IMG/VR virus record: IMGVR_UViG_3300050821_002480 | Location: 1-47,763 of that record | DNA: 47,763 bases | Strand: one strand, 5' to 3' | Origin: a virus | In this document: piece after piece, positions 12,827 through 19,554 of the stretch | Numbering within the stretch: the stretch's first letter is position 1 | Layout: every line of letters begins with the position of its first letter | Translations under genes and position numbers: made by a program | Notes under the pieces: generated by a model | The model's input: only the letters and a program-made list of their open reading frames with translations | Databases searched by the model: none | What the model was told of the DNA's origin: nothing

Positions 12827-13558
12827 ATGGCGGAAGTTTCTGCAATCTCTTGGACGGACGCGACGTTCAATCCGTGGATTGGTTGCACCGCAATTTCGGC
12901 TGCGTGCGATCTTTGCTACGCACGCACGCTAATGCAAGACAGATATGGTCGCGTCACATGGGGACCGGGGCAACCGCGCATCCGGACCAAGACATGGAAA
13001 GACCCGCTTAAATGGAACAGGAAGGCCGCTGATACGGGGTACAAACCGCGCGTGTTCTGCGCCAGTCTAGCGGACGTGTTCGACAATGAGGCCCCCCAGG
13101 CTTGGCGGGATGACCTTTGGCAGCTCTTGCGGGAAACGCCGAACCTGCGCTGGATCTTGCTGACGAAGCGGATTGGCAATGCACCGAAGATGTTGCCACC
13201 GGATTGGCCGTTTCCGAATGCTGGCTTGATGTCCACCTTGGAAAATCAGGAAGTATGGGACCGCGACTATCCGAAACTGGTGTCCGTCCCGGCGGCGTGG
13301 CATGGCGTGTCTGCCGAACCGCTGCTGGGTCCGATCGACATCGGAGACGCAAAACCAGACTGGATAATTACCGGCGGCGAGAGCGGCGCCGGTTTCCGTC
13401 ACTTAGACATGGATGCCGTGCGGTCGCTCCGCGATCAATGCGCCCGGAACGGCGTCACGTTCCACCATAAGCAGAACGGCGGCTTGCGTGGCAAGGATGC
13501 TGGCTGTCTCGTCGATGGCGTCGAGCACAAGCATTTCCCGCCGGCTTTGGCCGCTTAG
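12827..13558 (+). CDS. DUF5131 (phage Gp37/Gp68 family) protein
   Basis: This 243-residue protein starts with ISWTDATFNPWIGC then CDLCYAR, so three cysteines are arranged like the CxxxxxCxxC cluster of the DUF5131 family, which resembles radical-SAM iron-sulfur proteins. Later family blocks are KPRVFCASLADVFDNEAP, RWILLTKR, WHGVSAEPLLGPID, WIITGGESG and FHHKQNGG. The reaction is unknown. It is widespread in phages and genomic islands, often with DNA-modification genes. The ATG follows GGAGAGACAAGA. The length matches the family. Confidence 0.87.
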   Translation: MAEVSAISWTDATFNPWIGCTAISAACDLCYARTLMQDRYGRVTWGPGQPRIRTKTWKDPLKWNRKAADTGYKPRVFCASLADVFDNEAPQAWRDDLWQLLRETPNLRWILLTKRIGNAPKMLPPDWPFPNAGLMSTLENQEVWDRDYPKLVSVPAAWHGVSAEPLLGPIDIGDAKPDWIITGGESGAGFRHLDMDAVRSLRDQCARNGVTFHHKQNGGLRGKDAGCLVDGVEHKHFPPALAA

Positions 13559-13566
13559 CTTAGTGT

Positions 13567-13821
13567 ATGCAGAACACGGAGCCGACAATGGGTGAAGGAT
13601 TGAAGCGAGCGCGAGCGGCTGCCAGGGCAACGCGGGCGGTTAGGCCGTCCCGTGATACCGTCATTGAAGAATGCGCGAAGTGCGTCCCGACGAACTGGTG
13701 CGATGTCCTCCTGACAGGCCCCACAGCCAGCAGACCGCCCCTTGATAACCGAGCCGTCGAGGAACTTTTGCGGGGGATTCAGGATCGAATCCGCTCGCTC
13801 CAGTCCCGTCGTCAGCAGTGA
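13567..13821 (+). CDS. Small conserved-type phage protein
   Basis: This protein has 84 residues from 13567 (or 77 from the ATG at 13588). The N-terminal half is arginine/alanine-rich; the centre has CAKCVPTNWCDVLLTGP and the end NRAVEELLRGIQDRIRSL. The TNWCDxLLTGP pattern is typical of small rhizobial-phage proteins without known function. It follows the DUF5131 gene by 8 bases. Confidence 0.65.
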   Translation: MQNTEPTMGEGLKRARAAARATRAVRPSRDTVIEECAKCVPTNWCDVLLTGPTASRPPLDNRAVEELLRGIQDRIRSLQSRRQQ

Positions 13822-13827
13822 CTGGTA

Positions 13828-13870
13828 TGTGAATCACATCAGTTTGTGATCGTTCCCAAAGTGATGGGAC
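13828..13870. promoter_or_regulatory. Palindromic intergenic element
   Basis: The 80-base gap contains the palindrome TGTGAATCACA at 13828-13838 and a second element, TCCCA-N6-TGGGA, at 13854-13869. The latter resembles the half-sites of the immunity operator but has a 6-base spacer where the operator has 3, so it is probably a different site or a weak hairpin. It may mark a promoter for the gene at 13902. Confidence 0.35.
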
Positions 13871-13901
13871 AATCAGTAGGGACGGAACTTAGGGGATTTT
13901 C

Positions 13902-14105
13902 ATGGACGATTACGAATCTATGTTCCGAGAACTTGCCACCGATGTTGCCAACGAGCACCGCAAATCCGGGCGGTCTATCCGTGAGATTTTGGCGGCGATG
14001 CGCGACGAAAGCTACATTGAGTGTACGGATGAAGAACTTGAGCGCTGCGCCAAGCTGGCGGAAGAGCCGGTGTCGAATGGAAACAACGATGGGGACAGGA
14101 CATGA
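13902..14105 (+). CDS. Small acidic protein
   Basis: This 67-residue helical, acidic protein (MDDYESMFRELATDVANEH...SIREILAAMRDES) has no recognised family. The ATG follows AGGGGATTTTC. The end overlaps the next gene start (ATGA). Confidence 0.65.
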   Translation: MDDYESMFRELATDVANEHRKSGRSIREILAAMRDESYIECTDEELERCAKLAEEPVSNGNNDGDRT

Positions 14106-14293
14106 ACTTTGTCACTTTTCTGCTTCTGCTTCTAACTTTTCCGTACTGGTTTCCGGTGGTTGCCGCGTTCTTTATCGGAATTGGTGTGCTCTGGATGATT
14201 GGCTATCCGATAGCCTGCACCGGGCATATGCTCTATGTGCGAGCGCGTTACGGTAAATGGGTGCATTGGCAGCTACTATATCCGGGGCAATAA
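14102..14293 (+). CDS. Small membrane protein
   Basis: This 63-residue protein has two hydrophobic segments, FVTFLLLLLTFPYWFPVVAAFF and IGVLWMIGYPIACTG, followed by a short basic tail. It is probably a two-pass membrane protein. Its start overlaps the previous stop (ATGA). Its role is unknown; its position in the early arm, away from the lysis genes, argues against a holin. Confidence 0.65.
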   Translation: MNFVTFLLLLLTFPYWFPVVAAFFIGIGVLWMIGYPIACTGHMLYVRARYGKWVHWQLLYPGQ

Positions 14294-14315
14294 TGCTCCT
14301 AAATGGAGAGCGTGG

Positions 14316-14501
14316 ATGAGCTACTATGACGTACCAAAAGGCGGTCCTGAAAGAGAATTGGGCCGCAAGATTTACATGGAAGTTTTGGAAGATCGCCGTG
14401 GCTTTAGGTATGATCAACTCGGAATCGAAGACCCGGAAATTTGGGAAGAGATTTTCGAAGAGATGGGCAAGATCGCGTTCAAAGAGCTTACGCATTCCTG
14501 A
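14316..14501 (+). CDS. Small acidic protein
   Basis: This 61-residue protein starts MSYYDVPKGGPERELGRK and is helical and acidic (DPEIWEEIFEEMGKIAF). The ATG at 14316 follows GGAGAGCGTGG. A longer in-frame start at 14235 lies within the previous gene and is not preferred. No family was recognised. Confidence 0.6.
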   Translation: MSYYDVPKGGPERELGRKIYMEVLEDRRGFRYDQLGIEDPEIWEEIFEEMGKIAFKELTHS

Positions 14502-14535
14502 CCCAAGACAGGATTTAAAATTCGACTTCCATCAC

Positions 14536-14649
14536 ATGCGAGCTAATAGAGGCGAGTTTTGCGTGGCCTATTGGAAGTCTGGACCGCGAAAGTGTAACGA
14601 GTGCTTATGGATGGTTCCAAATCCGGATAACTTGGGTTGGATGCCTTAA
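14536..14649 (+). CDS. Possible tiny protein
   Basis: This is a 37-residue frame starting MRANRGEFCVAYWKSGPRKCNEC, with three cysteines that might bind metal. No good ribosome site precedes the ATG. It fills the gap between the 14316 and 14659 genes. It could also be the end of a longer frame that overlaps the previous gene, and its coding status is uncertain. Confidence 0.35.
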   Translation: MRANRGEFCVAYWKSGPRKCNECLWMVPNPDNLGWMP

Positions 14650-14658
14650 GGCCCAGTC

Positions 14659-14886
14659 ATGACCGAAGACCAAACCATGAAAATACCGATCGTCCAATGC
14701 GGCATTTGCGGTCATCCGGTTGAGCGCTGGGAAACGTGGCTTGACTACGCGACATGGGAATATCGTTTCCGTGTCCATTGTCACGGCGAGCAAGAGGAAT
14801 GCGGCTTGGATCGAATCGCGTTGGAAGACGCAAGTGATATAGTTGAAGCGGTCGCATTCAGGCGTCCGCTCTTAACCCAGTGTTGA
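14659..14886 (+). CDS. Small zinc-finger-like protein
   Basis: This 75-residue protein has CGICGHPVE at about 14-22 and a second Cys/His group RVHCHGEQEECG at about 38-49, probably a zinc-binding domain. It starts MTEDQTMK; the second Met could also be the start. The ATGACCGAAGAC at its beginning is shared with the 14900 gene, pointing to a repeated initiation cassette. Confidence 0.65.
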   Translation: MTEDQTMKIPIVQCGICGHPVERWETWLDYATWEYRFRVHCHGEQEECGLDRIALEDASDIVEAVAFRRPLLTQC

Positions 14887-14899
14887 GCAGGATCGGGAT

Positions 14900-15130
14900 A
14901 TGACCGAAGACAGGGCCATTATGAATGAACCCTTAGCGATATCCCCCGGCTATTGGTGGGTGCGCAATAGAGAAACAGGCGCTCTAGCTATCGTGATGGT
15001 TAGAGAGAGGCATGACGCAAGATTGGAAATCTTTATATTTGGGAATGATATGCCTATGTCCATGAAAGAGGCAGCCGACCCAGACGAAGGATTCGAATTC
15101 ATCCAGCGGGTGAGAGATGTCCAGTCTTGA
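14900..15130 (+). CDS. Small beta-rich protein
   Basis: This 76-residue protein has the segment SPGYWWVRNRETGALAIVMVRER...LEIFIFG, which looks like several beta strands; the family is unknown. It starts MTEDRAIMNE, with the internal Met8 as an alternative start. The stop-ribosome-site-start spacing (TTGAGCAGGATnnGGATATGACCGA) repeats between this gene and the next. Confidence 0.65.
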   Translation: MTEDRAIMNEPLAISPGYWWVRNRETGALAIVMVRERHDARLEIFIFGNDMPMSMKEAADPDEGFEFIQRVRDVQS

Positions 15131-15143
15131 GCAGGATTAGGAT

Positions 15144-15344
15144 ATGACCGATAACAAGCCTTACGTTTCAATCGCCCAGATTGGGCTCTGCAAGGTCTGC
15201 GGAAACGAGGATGATTTGCGCTTTGGCGCATGCTTTGATTGCTCTGATTTCGTTGCTGGCGAGCGCATCAGCCAAACGACGCATAGACTATGGGATAGCC
15301 GAAACCCAACGAACGAGTGGTTCGCGTCAGAAACGCACAATTAG
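15144..15344 (+). CDS. Small zinc-ribbon protein
   Basis: This 66-residue protein has CKVCGNEDDLRFGACFDCSD, a compact CxxC-N10-CxxC zinc ribbon, at about residues 14-31. The remainder is hydrophilic and ends WFASETHN. It starts MTDNKPYVSIAQI after the repeated AGCAGGA site. The function is unknown. Confidence 0.7.
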   Translation: MTDNKPYVSIAQIGLCKVCGNEDDLRFGACFDCSDFVAGERISQTTHRLWDSRNPTNEWFASETHN

Positions 15345-15370
15345 TGCCGCTTATGAGCAGGAAGTGAAAC

Positions 15371-15553
15371 ATGGAAATCTTGATCGCCGCGGCTTGCCTT
15401 CTGGGGCTTTATCTTTTTCGGAACAGGACACCAGCAGCAGAGCTAGATAAGTGCGGGCGGTGTGGCGGCAAGACAAAGCATTATTGCGGTATGGGCGCTT
15501 GCGTCGATATGTGCCCCAAGTGCGATGTGCTTGGTGGACCTAACCGTTACTGA
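15371..15553 (+). CDS. Membrane-anchored zinc-finger-like protein
   Basis: This 60-residue protein has an N-terminal hydrophobic segment (MEILIAAACLLGLYLF) likely to anchor it in the membrane, followed by cysteine pairs CGRCGG and CPKC plus CGMGACVDMC. It is the last gene of the rightward arm and converges with the leftward late genes ending at 15566. The function is unknown. Confidence 0.65.
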   Translation: MEILIAAACLLGLYLFRNRTPAAELDKCGRCGGKTKHYCGMGACVDMCPKCDVLGGPNRY

Positions 15554-15565
15554 GCAGATACCGCG

Positions 15566-15847
15566 CTAGAATAGCTCGATAACTCTTAGGCCAAGATATT
15601 CAGCCAGATCATATTCAATCTGCGCCCCGCCGCTCATGCTCCATCCTGGCAATAGTGCAATAGCTTCACATTCGCATAACTGAGGAAGCAAATGGGCCAT
15701 GATCCTATTGAGTGGAGTTCCTTCAAGATTGGCTGCGGCGGGGTTGTACACTGCATGGCCTTCAAGGCGTAGCTTCTTTGCAGCTGTCGCGAATCTCTCG
15801 TGATAATCCTTAGTTCCCCTAATCGGACCAGCGATGTAAACCATCAT
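15566..15847 (-). CDS. DUF4406 (nucleoside 2-deoxyribosyltransferase-like) protein
   Basis: This 93-residue protein starts MMVYIAGPIRG, the nucleotide-binding signature of DUF4406 and deoxyribosyltransferase-like enzymes. It then has AVYNPAAAN, CECEAIALLPGWSMSGGAQIEYDLAEYLG, in which GWxxSxGAxxE provides the catalytic glutamate. Family members cleave or transfer N-glycosidic bonds of nucleotides. The start at 15847 overlaps the upstream stop (ATGA). It is the last gene of the leftward lysis/late segment, so a role in nucleotide salvage or in defence against host signalling is possible. Confidence 0.85.
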   Translation of the reverse strand: MMVYIAGPIRGTKDYHERFATAAKKLRLEGHAVYNPAAANLEGTPLNRIMAHLLPQLCECEAIALLPGWSMSGGAQIEYDLAEYLGLRVIELF

Positions 15848-15987
15848 CTTGACGCCATCCACAAGCCGATATTTGAGAAGGCATATCCTGCAAAAACCGC
15901 TGCCATTGGCTTGTTTCCAGCAATAAACAAATCAACCGCGATCACAGAGTAAATTACCATCACCAGCAAAATAAGCCAAGGACTCAC
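15844..15987 (-). CDS. Tiny membrane protein
   Basis: This 47-residue protein starts with GTG at 15987, overlapping the upstream TGA as GTGA, and its stop overlaps the DUF4406 start. The sequence SPWLILLVMVIYSVIAVDLFIAG is one strong transmembrane helix, and a second weaker one (MAAVFAGYAFSNIGLWMA) may follow. Both couplings make it likely to be translated. The function is unknown. Confidence 0.6.
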   Translation of the reverse strand: MSPWLILLVMVIYSVIAVDLFIAGNKPMAAVFAGYAFSNIGLWMASR

Positions 15988-16190
15988 TTGTCTTTCTCGA
16001 ACTTAAATGCACGACGAACTGCAGATGTCGCTCTCTCGTCCCTGGTAGTCTGGATCGAGATTTGACCGTTTTCAAGAATCTTGAAGTTTAGCTTGTGAAC
16101 CAAACCGCAGTCGCAGCATTGCTCTTTGTACCCGCGCCTTGTCACGGTAATCCATTCGCCATTTGAGACGTGGTAATATCCCTTGCTCAT
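15984..16190 (-). CDS. Small CxxC protein
   Basis: This 68-residue protein starts MSKGYYHVSNGEWITVTRRG and contains QCCDCGLVH, a possible metal-binding cluster, then beta-rich segments and a basic C-terminus. Related small proteins are frequent in rhizobial phages, without known function. It is coupled by 4-base overlaps to the metallophosphoesterase gene upstream and the tiny membrane gene downstream. Confidence 0.7.
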   Translation of the reverse strand: MSKGYYHVSNGEWITVTRRGYKEQCCDCGLVHKLNFKILENGQISIQTTRDERATSAVRRAFKFEKDK

Positions 16191-17143
16191 ACCCTGTGCA
16201 GCGCCCCTCTGAACTGTACGGTTTTATCATCCCACTTCGTCACCAACTCCGGATACATCAATCGACTATCGCGATAGGTCAGGAGCGCGAAGCCAGAGCG
16301 CCAATCCAGCGGACTATCCTCAACATACGTGAACGCGCGGTGTTCTTTGTCAGCCACGCAGCCAGTATCAACGCCATAACGATCAAAGCGACTATAATCA
16401 GATATCGGTCGAACATTCTGCGAATGAAGATGGCCCGTGACCATGCTGATTCCGGCATTGAGCGCGTTCGCCCTCGTCGCATTCATGCCGCCCTTGAATC
16501 TGTGCTTGATCATCGTTGCGCCGCCCTCAACTCCTTCGTTGACCATGCAGGACATGGCCTTTTCCCAATTGGGGAAGTGGTCTGAAAGATGGACGCCTTT
16601 TATTCCTCGAAATTGAGGAAGCGCATTCGCAATAGACGCCTCGAAGCGCAGATCGTGATTTCCGATGGTCCAGATTTTGCGAGCGCCACGCTTACAGGCA
16701 AGCACCATATCATTGAGGTGGTCTTGAGCCGCTTCGATTTCCTCTTGCGGATCAGGCGCGCTTTCCCAATTCTGCGGATGTCGGGATATTCGAGGGAAGT
16801 CCATCACGTCGCCATTGAGAATGACGGCCGTGGGTTGGATATCCTTGATGAACTTCTTGAGTGCCCTAAGACAGGTAGATTGCTCTCCAGGCCAGATATG
16901 CAGATCAGAACCTACAATGATCGTGCCGTTTTTAATCTCAATGCTGTTTCGACCGGGGAATTTAAGGAAGTTGCTTGGGCCATAGCTAGGAGGAGAAAGC
17001 GCAACACCTAATCTGGCCTCTAATGAACGGCGTCTTGAGTAGACCGCTCGCTCTCTAATATCTAGGTGGGTTGCTAGCTTACGTGCGCCAAGCTGATCAA
17101 AGAGTTTCATGAACTCCTGATCAGAACATGCGGGATTGGCCAT
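16187..17143 (-). CDS. Calcineurin-like metallophosphoesterase
   Basis: This 318-residue protein has all the metal-binding motifs: SDLHIW (Asp80, His82), LNGDVMD (Asp112), GNHDLR (161-166), a histidine near 214 in IKHR, and GHLHSQ (237-242). The N-terminal 60 residues look like a helix-turn-helix (QLGARKLATHLDIRERAVYSRRR), so the enzyme may be tethered to DNA. The substrate is unknown (phosphodiesters or nucleotides). The start overlaps the stop of the exported-protein gene (TAATG). Placement in the late lysis segment is unusual for a DNA-repair enzyme. Confidence 0.9.
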   Translation of the reverse strand: MANPACSDQEFMKLFDQLGARKLATHLDIRERAVYSRRRSLEARLGVALSPPSYGPSNFLKFPGRNSIEIKNGTIIVGSDLHIWPGEQSTCLRALKKFIKDIQPTAVILNGDVMDFPRISRHPQNWESAPDPQEEIEAAQDHLNDMVLACKRGARKIWTIGNHDLRFEASIANALPQFRGIKGVHLSDHFPNWEKAMSCMVNEGVEGGATMIKHRFKGGMNATRANALNAGISMVTGHLHSQNVRPISDYSRFDRYGVDTGCVADKEHRAFTYVEDSPLDWRSGFALLTYRDSRLMYPELVTKWDDKTVQFRGALHRV

Positions 17144-17559
17144 TAGGTGCCGCTAGATTGAACGAAGCAATATACGGTGCCACCACTGCTCATAAATACA
17201 ATCTGGTGGCCGGTTGGATTACCTCGATCAAACTTGAGCTTGTGATCCGGTATCTCGATCTCTGTTCCAATATCGACATGCGGACGCATCAAAGGTACGT
17301 CGTCTCGATCGTCTGTTATCGTGCAGAACGTCGCTCCATCTTTAACATGAATGATATCGCACCAATAAGCGTCTGCCTCGCCGCAGCAGCTTGAGGTAGG
17401 AATGTCCGGCATCATGAGAGTGCGATACCATTCACTAACCTCTGGATCGGAGTTTTTCCATTGCCCGAGATCGCGGGCATGGACATTCACGCTAAAGAGA
17501 GCAACCACTAACGCAGCCACGACAACATAACCCCAAACGAGGGACCAGTTGATTTTCAT
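17143..17559 (-). CDS. Exported protein of a phage-associated family, unknown function
   Basis: This 138-residue protein has the N-terminus WSLVWGYVVVAALVVALFSVNVHARD, a signal peptide or anchor with a possible cleavage after HAR. The mature part is rich in WY, Cys and acidic residues (SSCCGEADAYWCDIIHV, ITDDRDDVPLMRPH, NPTGHQIVF, YCFVQ). I recall similar proteins in many alphaproteobacterial prophages, always without function. The ATG follows AGAGGACATC. It lies in the lysis/late segment, so an envelope-directed role is likely. Confidence 0.8.
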   Translation of the reverse strand: MKINWSLVWGYVVVAALVVALFSVNVHARDLGQWKNSDPEVSEWYRTLMMPDIPTSSCCGEADAYWCDIIHVKDGATFCTITDDRDDVPLMRPHVDIGTEIEIPDHKLKFDRGNPTGHQIVFMSSGGTVYCFVQSSGT

Positions 17560-17567
17560 GATGTCCT

Positions 17568-17774
17568 CTAAATGTTGTGGAATTTGTCCTGCAAAGAGCA
17601 CGGACCCCAGCCGCTTACCCACGCATCATGCCACTCGCCAAGCGGGTCTTTTGCAGCGGCGTGGTAGTCAATCCAGCAGTAATCGACTTGCGCGGATTTG
17701 ACGGGAGTTGGTCGATCTTTCCAGAGGCAGTAAAGCGCGGCGATCGTTGCGGAGACGATAACGGCTCTAATCAC
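17568..17774 (-). CDS. Small exported protein
   Basis: This 68-residue protein has a hydrophobic N-terminus (MIRAVIVSATIAALYCLW), probably a signal or anchor. Two cysteines (YCW and PCS) lie in the remainder. It overlaps the next upstream gene by ATGA and precedes the exported protein by 8 bases. It has no recognised family; it sits in the lysis segment. Confidence 0.6.
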   Translation of the reverse strand: MIRAVIVSATIAALYCLWKDRPTPVKSAQVDYCWIDYHAAAKDPLGEWHDAWVSGWGPCSLQDKFHNI

Positions 17775-18022
17775 TTGTTTCTGATCGTCTGCTTAATATC
17801 GGCTATCGCGTCTGCGATATTGTCCAGCTTCACTTCAACTCTTGTCAGCCGATCAGCTTGAGGACTTGTGGATTCTACCCGTCTTTCGAGATTGGAAAGC
17901 CTCTCGGAAGTAGTTGCTCCCCACCAAACGACGCCGGCGGTTTGTACTAGCATCGCGAAGATAAGGGCTACCGGGACGCGCTTGTCGAGGTGCCAGTGTC
18001 GGGTTGCGAAGTCCTCTTCCAT
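17771..18022 (-). CDS. Membrane-anchored coiled-coil protein (inner-membrane spanin candidate)
   Basis: This protein has 83 residues from the ATG at 18022, which overlaps the lipoprotein stop (TGATG). After a basic stretch there is one transmembrane helix (VPVALIFAMLVQTAGVVWWGA), then heptad-like ERLSNLERRVES...RLTRVEVKLDNIADAIADIKQ. One N-terminal helix plus a periplasmic coiled coil is the i-spanin layout, although it is short. Its pairing with the adjacent Pro-rich lipoprotein supports the call. A holin-like accessory is the alternative. Confidence 0.6.
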   Translation of the reverse strand: MEEDFATRHWHLDKRVPVALIFAMLVQTAGVVWWGATTSERLSNLERRVESTSPQADRLTRVEVKLDNIADAIADIKQTIRNK

Positions 18023-18222
18023 CAGTGTGTCCAACGAAGTTTACCGCGGAAGCTCTTGAAGCGCTCTTTGAAGGTCGGCGGCGCGATCGGCTCTGGGATG
18101 ACAACAGGAGGCGAAGTCTTAACCGATGGCGCCTTATGTGTTACCACGTGCGAGGTTTGCGGAGGAAGGCTCGCGCATCCAGCCAACATCGCCACACTAG
18201 CGACGGATAATATTCGCAACAT
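18022..18222 (-). CDS. Rz1-like outer-membrane lipoprotein (o-spanin candidate)
   Basis: This 66-residue precursor has MLRILSVASVAMLAGC with lipobox LAGC, lipidated at Cys16. The mature part is rich in proline (SLPPQTS...KTSPPVVIPEPIAPP), as in Rz1-type o-spanins, and ends in a basic helix. It would span to an inner-membrane partner and fuse the membranes at the end of lysis. The start at 18222 follows an AAGGA site; it overlaps the holin-like gene by 26 bases. Confidence 0.7.
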   Translation of the reverse strand: MLRILSVASVAMLAGCASLPPQTSHVVTHKAPSVKTSPPVVIPEPIAPPTFKERFKSFRGKLRWTH

Positions 18223-18580
18223 CAACCGCAATCCTTTTTCCGTAGTAAAATGTAATGATGAGGCCGCACCAAACGGCGATGTCGCCACGCAACGGTCCAG
18301 TCGTTCCCAGACCCAACATCGTGTCCCAGAGAACGCACTTCGTCATGTATGATAGAACGAGATAGAACCCGAGTTTTTCAGGCTCGAACGGATGTCCGAT
18401 TTGTGCAGCGCGTAGATTGTATTGCGCCTGTACTTCCAAGGTCTGCGCGGCAACTTGCTTACCGGCTAAATCTGCTGCGGTTTGGTTATCAGTCGTCGTC
18501 GCGGTAAGGTGTGCTTTATATGCGCTGATAAGACCTGAGACGATGGGGCCGCCTATCAGGTTGATGAGGGCCAGCCACAT
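18197..18580 (-). CDS. Holin-like membrane protein
   Basis: This 127-residue protein has a hydrophobic N-terminus (WLALINLIGGPIVSGLISAY), a helical hydrophilic middle (QTAADLAGKQVAAQTLEVQAQYN) and two hydrophobic segments (GFYLVLSYMTKCVLWDTML and GDIAVWCGLIITFYYG). The three-segment pattern is like phage/GTA holins and places it in the lysis cassette. The ATG at 18580 overlaps the upstream TAA (TAATG); a longer in-frame start would run through that gene. The holin assignment is inferred from topology and position. Confidence 0.65.
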   Translation of the reverse strand: MWLALINLIGGPIVSGLISAYKAHLTATTTDNQTAADLAGKQVAAQTLEVQAQYNLRAAQIGHPFEPEKLGFYLVLSYMTKCVLWDTMLGLGTTGPLRGDIAVWCGLIITFYYGKRIAVDVANIIRR

Positions 18581-18786
18581 TATGTTGACCAGCCCATCTT
18601 GCGAGCCAACACATACCAACCTTCTGAGATGATCCCGCACGCAATGGCGCTGAGATAGCAAACGACGGTTACCAGTTCGGGGTCGGTAAAGGCGTTTGCA
18701 TCGTGCGCCAGACCCTTGGCTATCAAGAAGCCCCCCAGCCATCGCAGTGAAATGCGAACGACTGGGGCTAGAATGTCGGCGTTCAT
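18580..18786 (-). CDS. Small two-helix membrane protein (lysis cassette)
   Basis: This 68-residue protein has two hydrophobic stretches (ISLRWLGGFLIAKGL and ELVTVVCYLSAIACGIISEGWYVLA) separated by an acidic turn. Size and location between endolysin and holin-like gene make it a holin or pinholin candidate. It is coupled to both neighbours by overlapping stop and start codons. Which of the small membrane proteins forms the lethal hole cannot be decided from sequence. Confidence 0.6.
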   Translation of the reverse strand: MNADILAPVVRISLRWLGGFLIAKGLAHDANAFTDPELVTVVCYLSAIACGIISEGWYVLARKMGWST

Positions 18787-18974
18787 CAGACTTTTTTGAT
18801 GTCGTTGGCAATGTTGGTAACGGTAGCCGAAACCTTGGCGGCATCAGCCTTTGCGGTCACGACGCCAGCGTTAACAGCGACAACGCCAGCCTGGACCTTT
18901 GATTTATAGTACCAGATCACAGCACCGCCAGCGCCGAAGCCAGCGAGGAATACGAACAAATCAATGATAGCCAT
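18786..18974 (-). CDS. Small single-pass membrane protein (lysis cassette)
   Basis: This 62-residue protein has the N-terminal helix MAIIDLFVFLAGFGAGGAVIWYYKSK, then an alanine/valine-rich helical tail (VVAVNAGVVTAKADAAKVSATVTNIANDIKKV), probably a coiled coil in the periplasm or cytoplasm. It follows the endolysin stop by 1 base. The function is unknown; it may be an antiholin or a structural partner of the other small membrane proteins. Confidence 0.6.
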   Translation of the reverse strand: MAIIDLFVFLAGFGAGGAVIWYYKSKVQAGVVAVNAGVVTAKADAAKVSATVTNIANDIKKV

Positions 18975-18975
18975 T

Positions 18976-19527
18976 TTAGAGTCCTTTCAAGAATGCGATC
19001 AGCTTCGTCCAGAAGCTAATCTTGGGTGGTTTGATGGGTTTCTCGGTTGCGCCCTCAAGGCACAATTTCTTCTCGCCGTTGCGACGGTTGATTAGGCCCT
19101 TGACGACTCGCCCACTAGCCCGGATGTACCAACCCTCGAACGCATCGCAGCCGCCGAAGATATCGTTCGCATTCATGCGCGCGACCATCGGAGAGCGGCA
19201 CACAGCGGCAGGACCTGCATTGTATGCAGCGTCTAGCAATGAGCCCATAGACTTGACTGGCAGCGCGACGTGAATACAGGGCTGGATGCCTGCGAGATAT
19301 TTTGGAAGAGCGGCGGCAAATAGTTTCTTGCACTGATCTGGAGTGAACGTCTGGCCAGCCTTGACCGCTCCGTCCGTGCTTGTAAGACCTTCGCAGTAAG
19401 TTAACGGATGTCCCGTTCCGATGGTGTCTACCTTGGCGACTAGATCAGTGCCTTCCCAGATTGGAGTGAATGCAAGACAGCAGGCTATGACGCCAGCGGT
19501 GCCGCCGACCTTGGAACTGGTTTTCAT
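18976..19527 (-). CDS. GH24-type endolysin (lysozyme), probably SAR or signal-anchored
   Basis: This 183-residue protein cleaves peptidoglycan. The catalytic region is WEGTDLVAKVDTIGTGHPLTYCEGLTSTDG, with Glu25 and Asp34 spaced as in T4-type lysozymes. Later family blocks are FTPDQCKKLF, SLLDAAYNAG, DAFEGWYIRASGRVVKGLINRR. Residues 8-24 (GGTAGVIACCLAFTPIW) form a weak hydrophobic segment with two cysteines, as in SAR endolysins that are exported by Sec and activated by membrane release. It is the first gene of the lysis cassette and is divergent from the lone gene at 19581. Confidence 0.88.
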   Translation of the reverse strand: MKTSSKVGGTAGVIACCLAFTPIWEGTDLVAKVDTIGTGHPLTYCEGLTSTDGAVKAGQTFTPDQCKKLFAAALPKYLAGIQPCIHVALPVKSMGSLLDAAYNAGPAAVCRSPMVARMNANDIFGGCDAFEGWYIRASGRVVKGLINRRNGEKKLCLEGATEKPIKPPKISFWTKLIAFLKGL

Positions 19528-19554
19528 ACTTGCTCTTCGTGGTTGTTGTGATAA

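Larger units (their letters stand above)
14883..15364 (+). repeat. Repeated stop/ribosome-site/start cassette
   Basis: Three gene junctions share TGAGCAGGA, in which TGA is the stop (or adjoins it) and AGCAGGA is the ribosome site. They lie at about 14883 (TTGAGCAGGATCGGGATATGACCGA), 15127 (TTGAGCAGGATTAGGATATGACCGA) and 15354 (TGAGCAGGAAGTGAAACATGG). A fourth TGAGCAG follows at 15552. These look like copies of a single junction and suggest that the small genes between them are exchanged as modules. Confidence 0.65.

Noticed and set aside
13854-13869. TCCCA-N6-TGGGA element as a fifth immunity operator
   Set aside because: The spacing between half-sites is 6 where all four good sites have 3, so the same dimer would not fit.
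13944-13950. GTTGCCA half-site of the immunity operator (also at 42130-42136)
   Set aside because: Only one half of the palindrome is present and the sites lie inside genes; single 7-base matches are expected by chance.
18581-18844. N-terminal extension of the holin-like frame upstream of 18580
   Set aside because: It overlaps two coupled small membrane genes and translates to an Arg/Ser-rich sequence; the ATG at 18580 is coupled by TAATG to the upstream stop.
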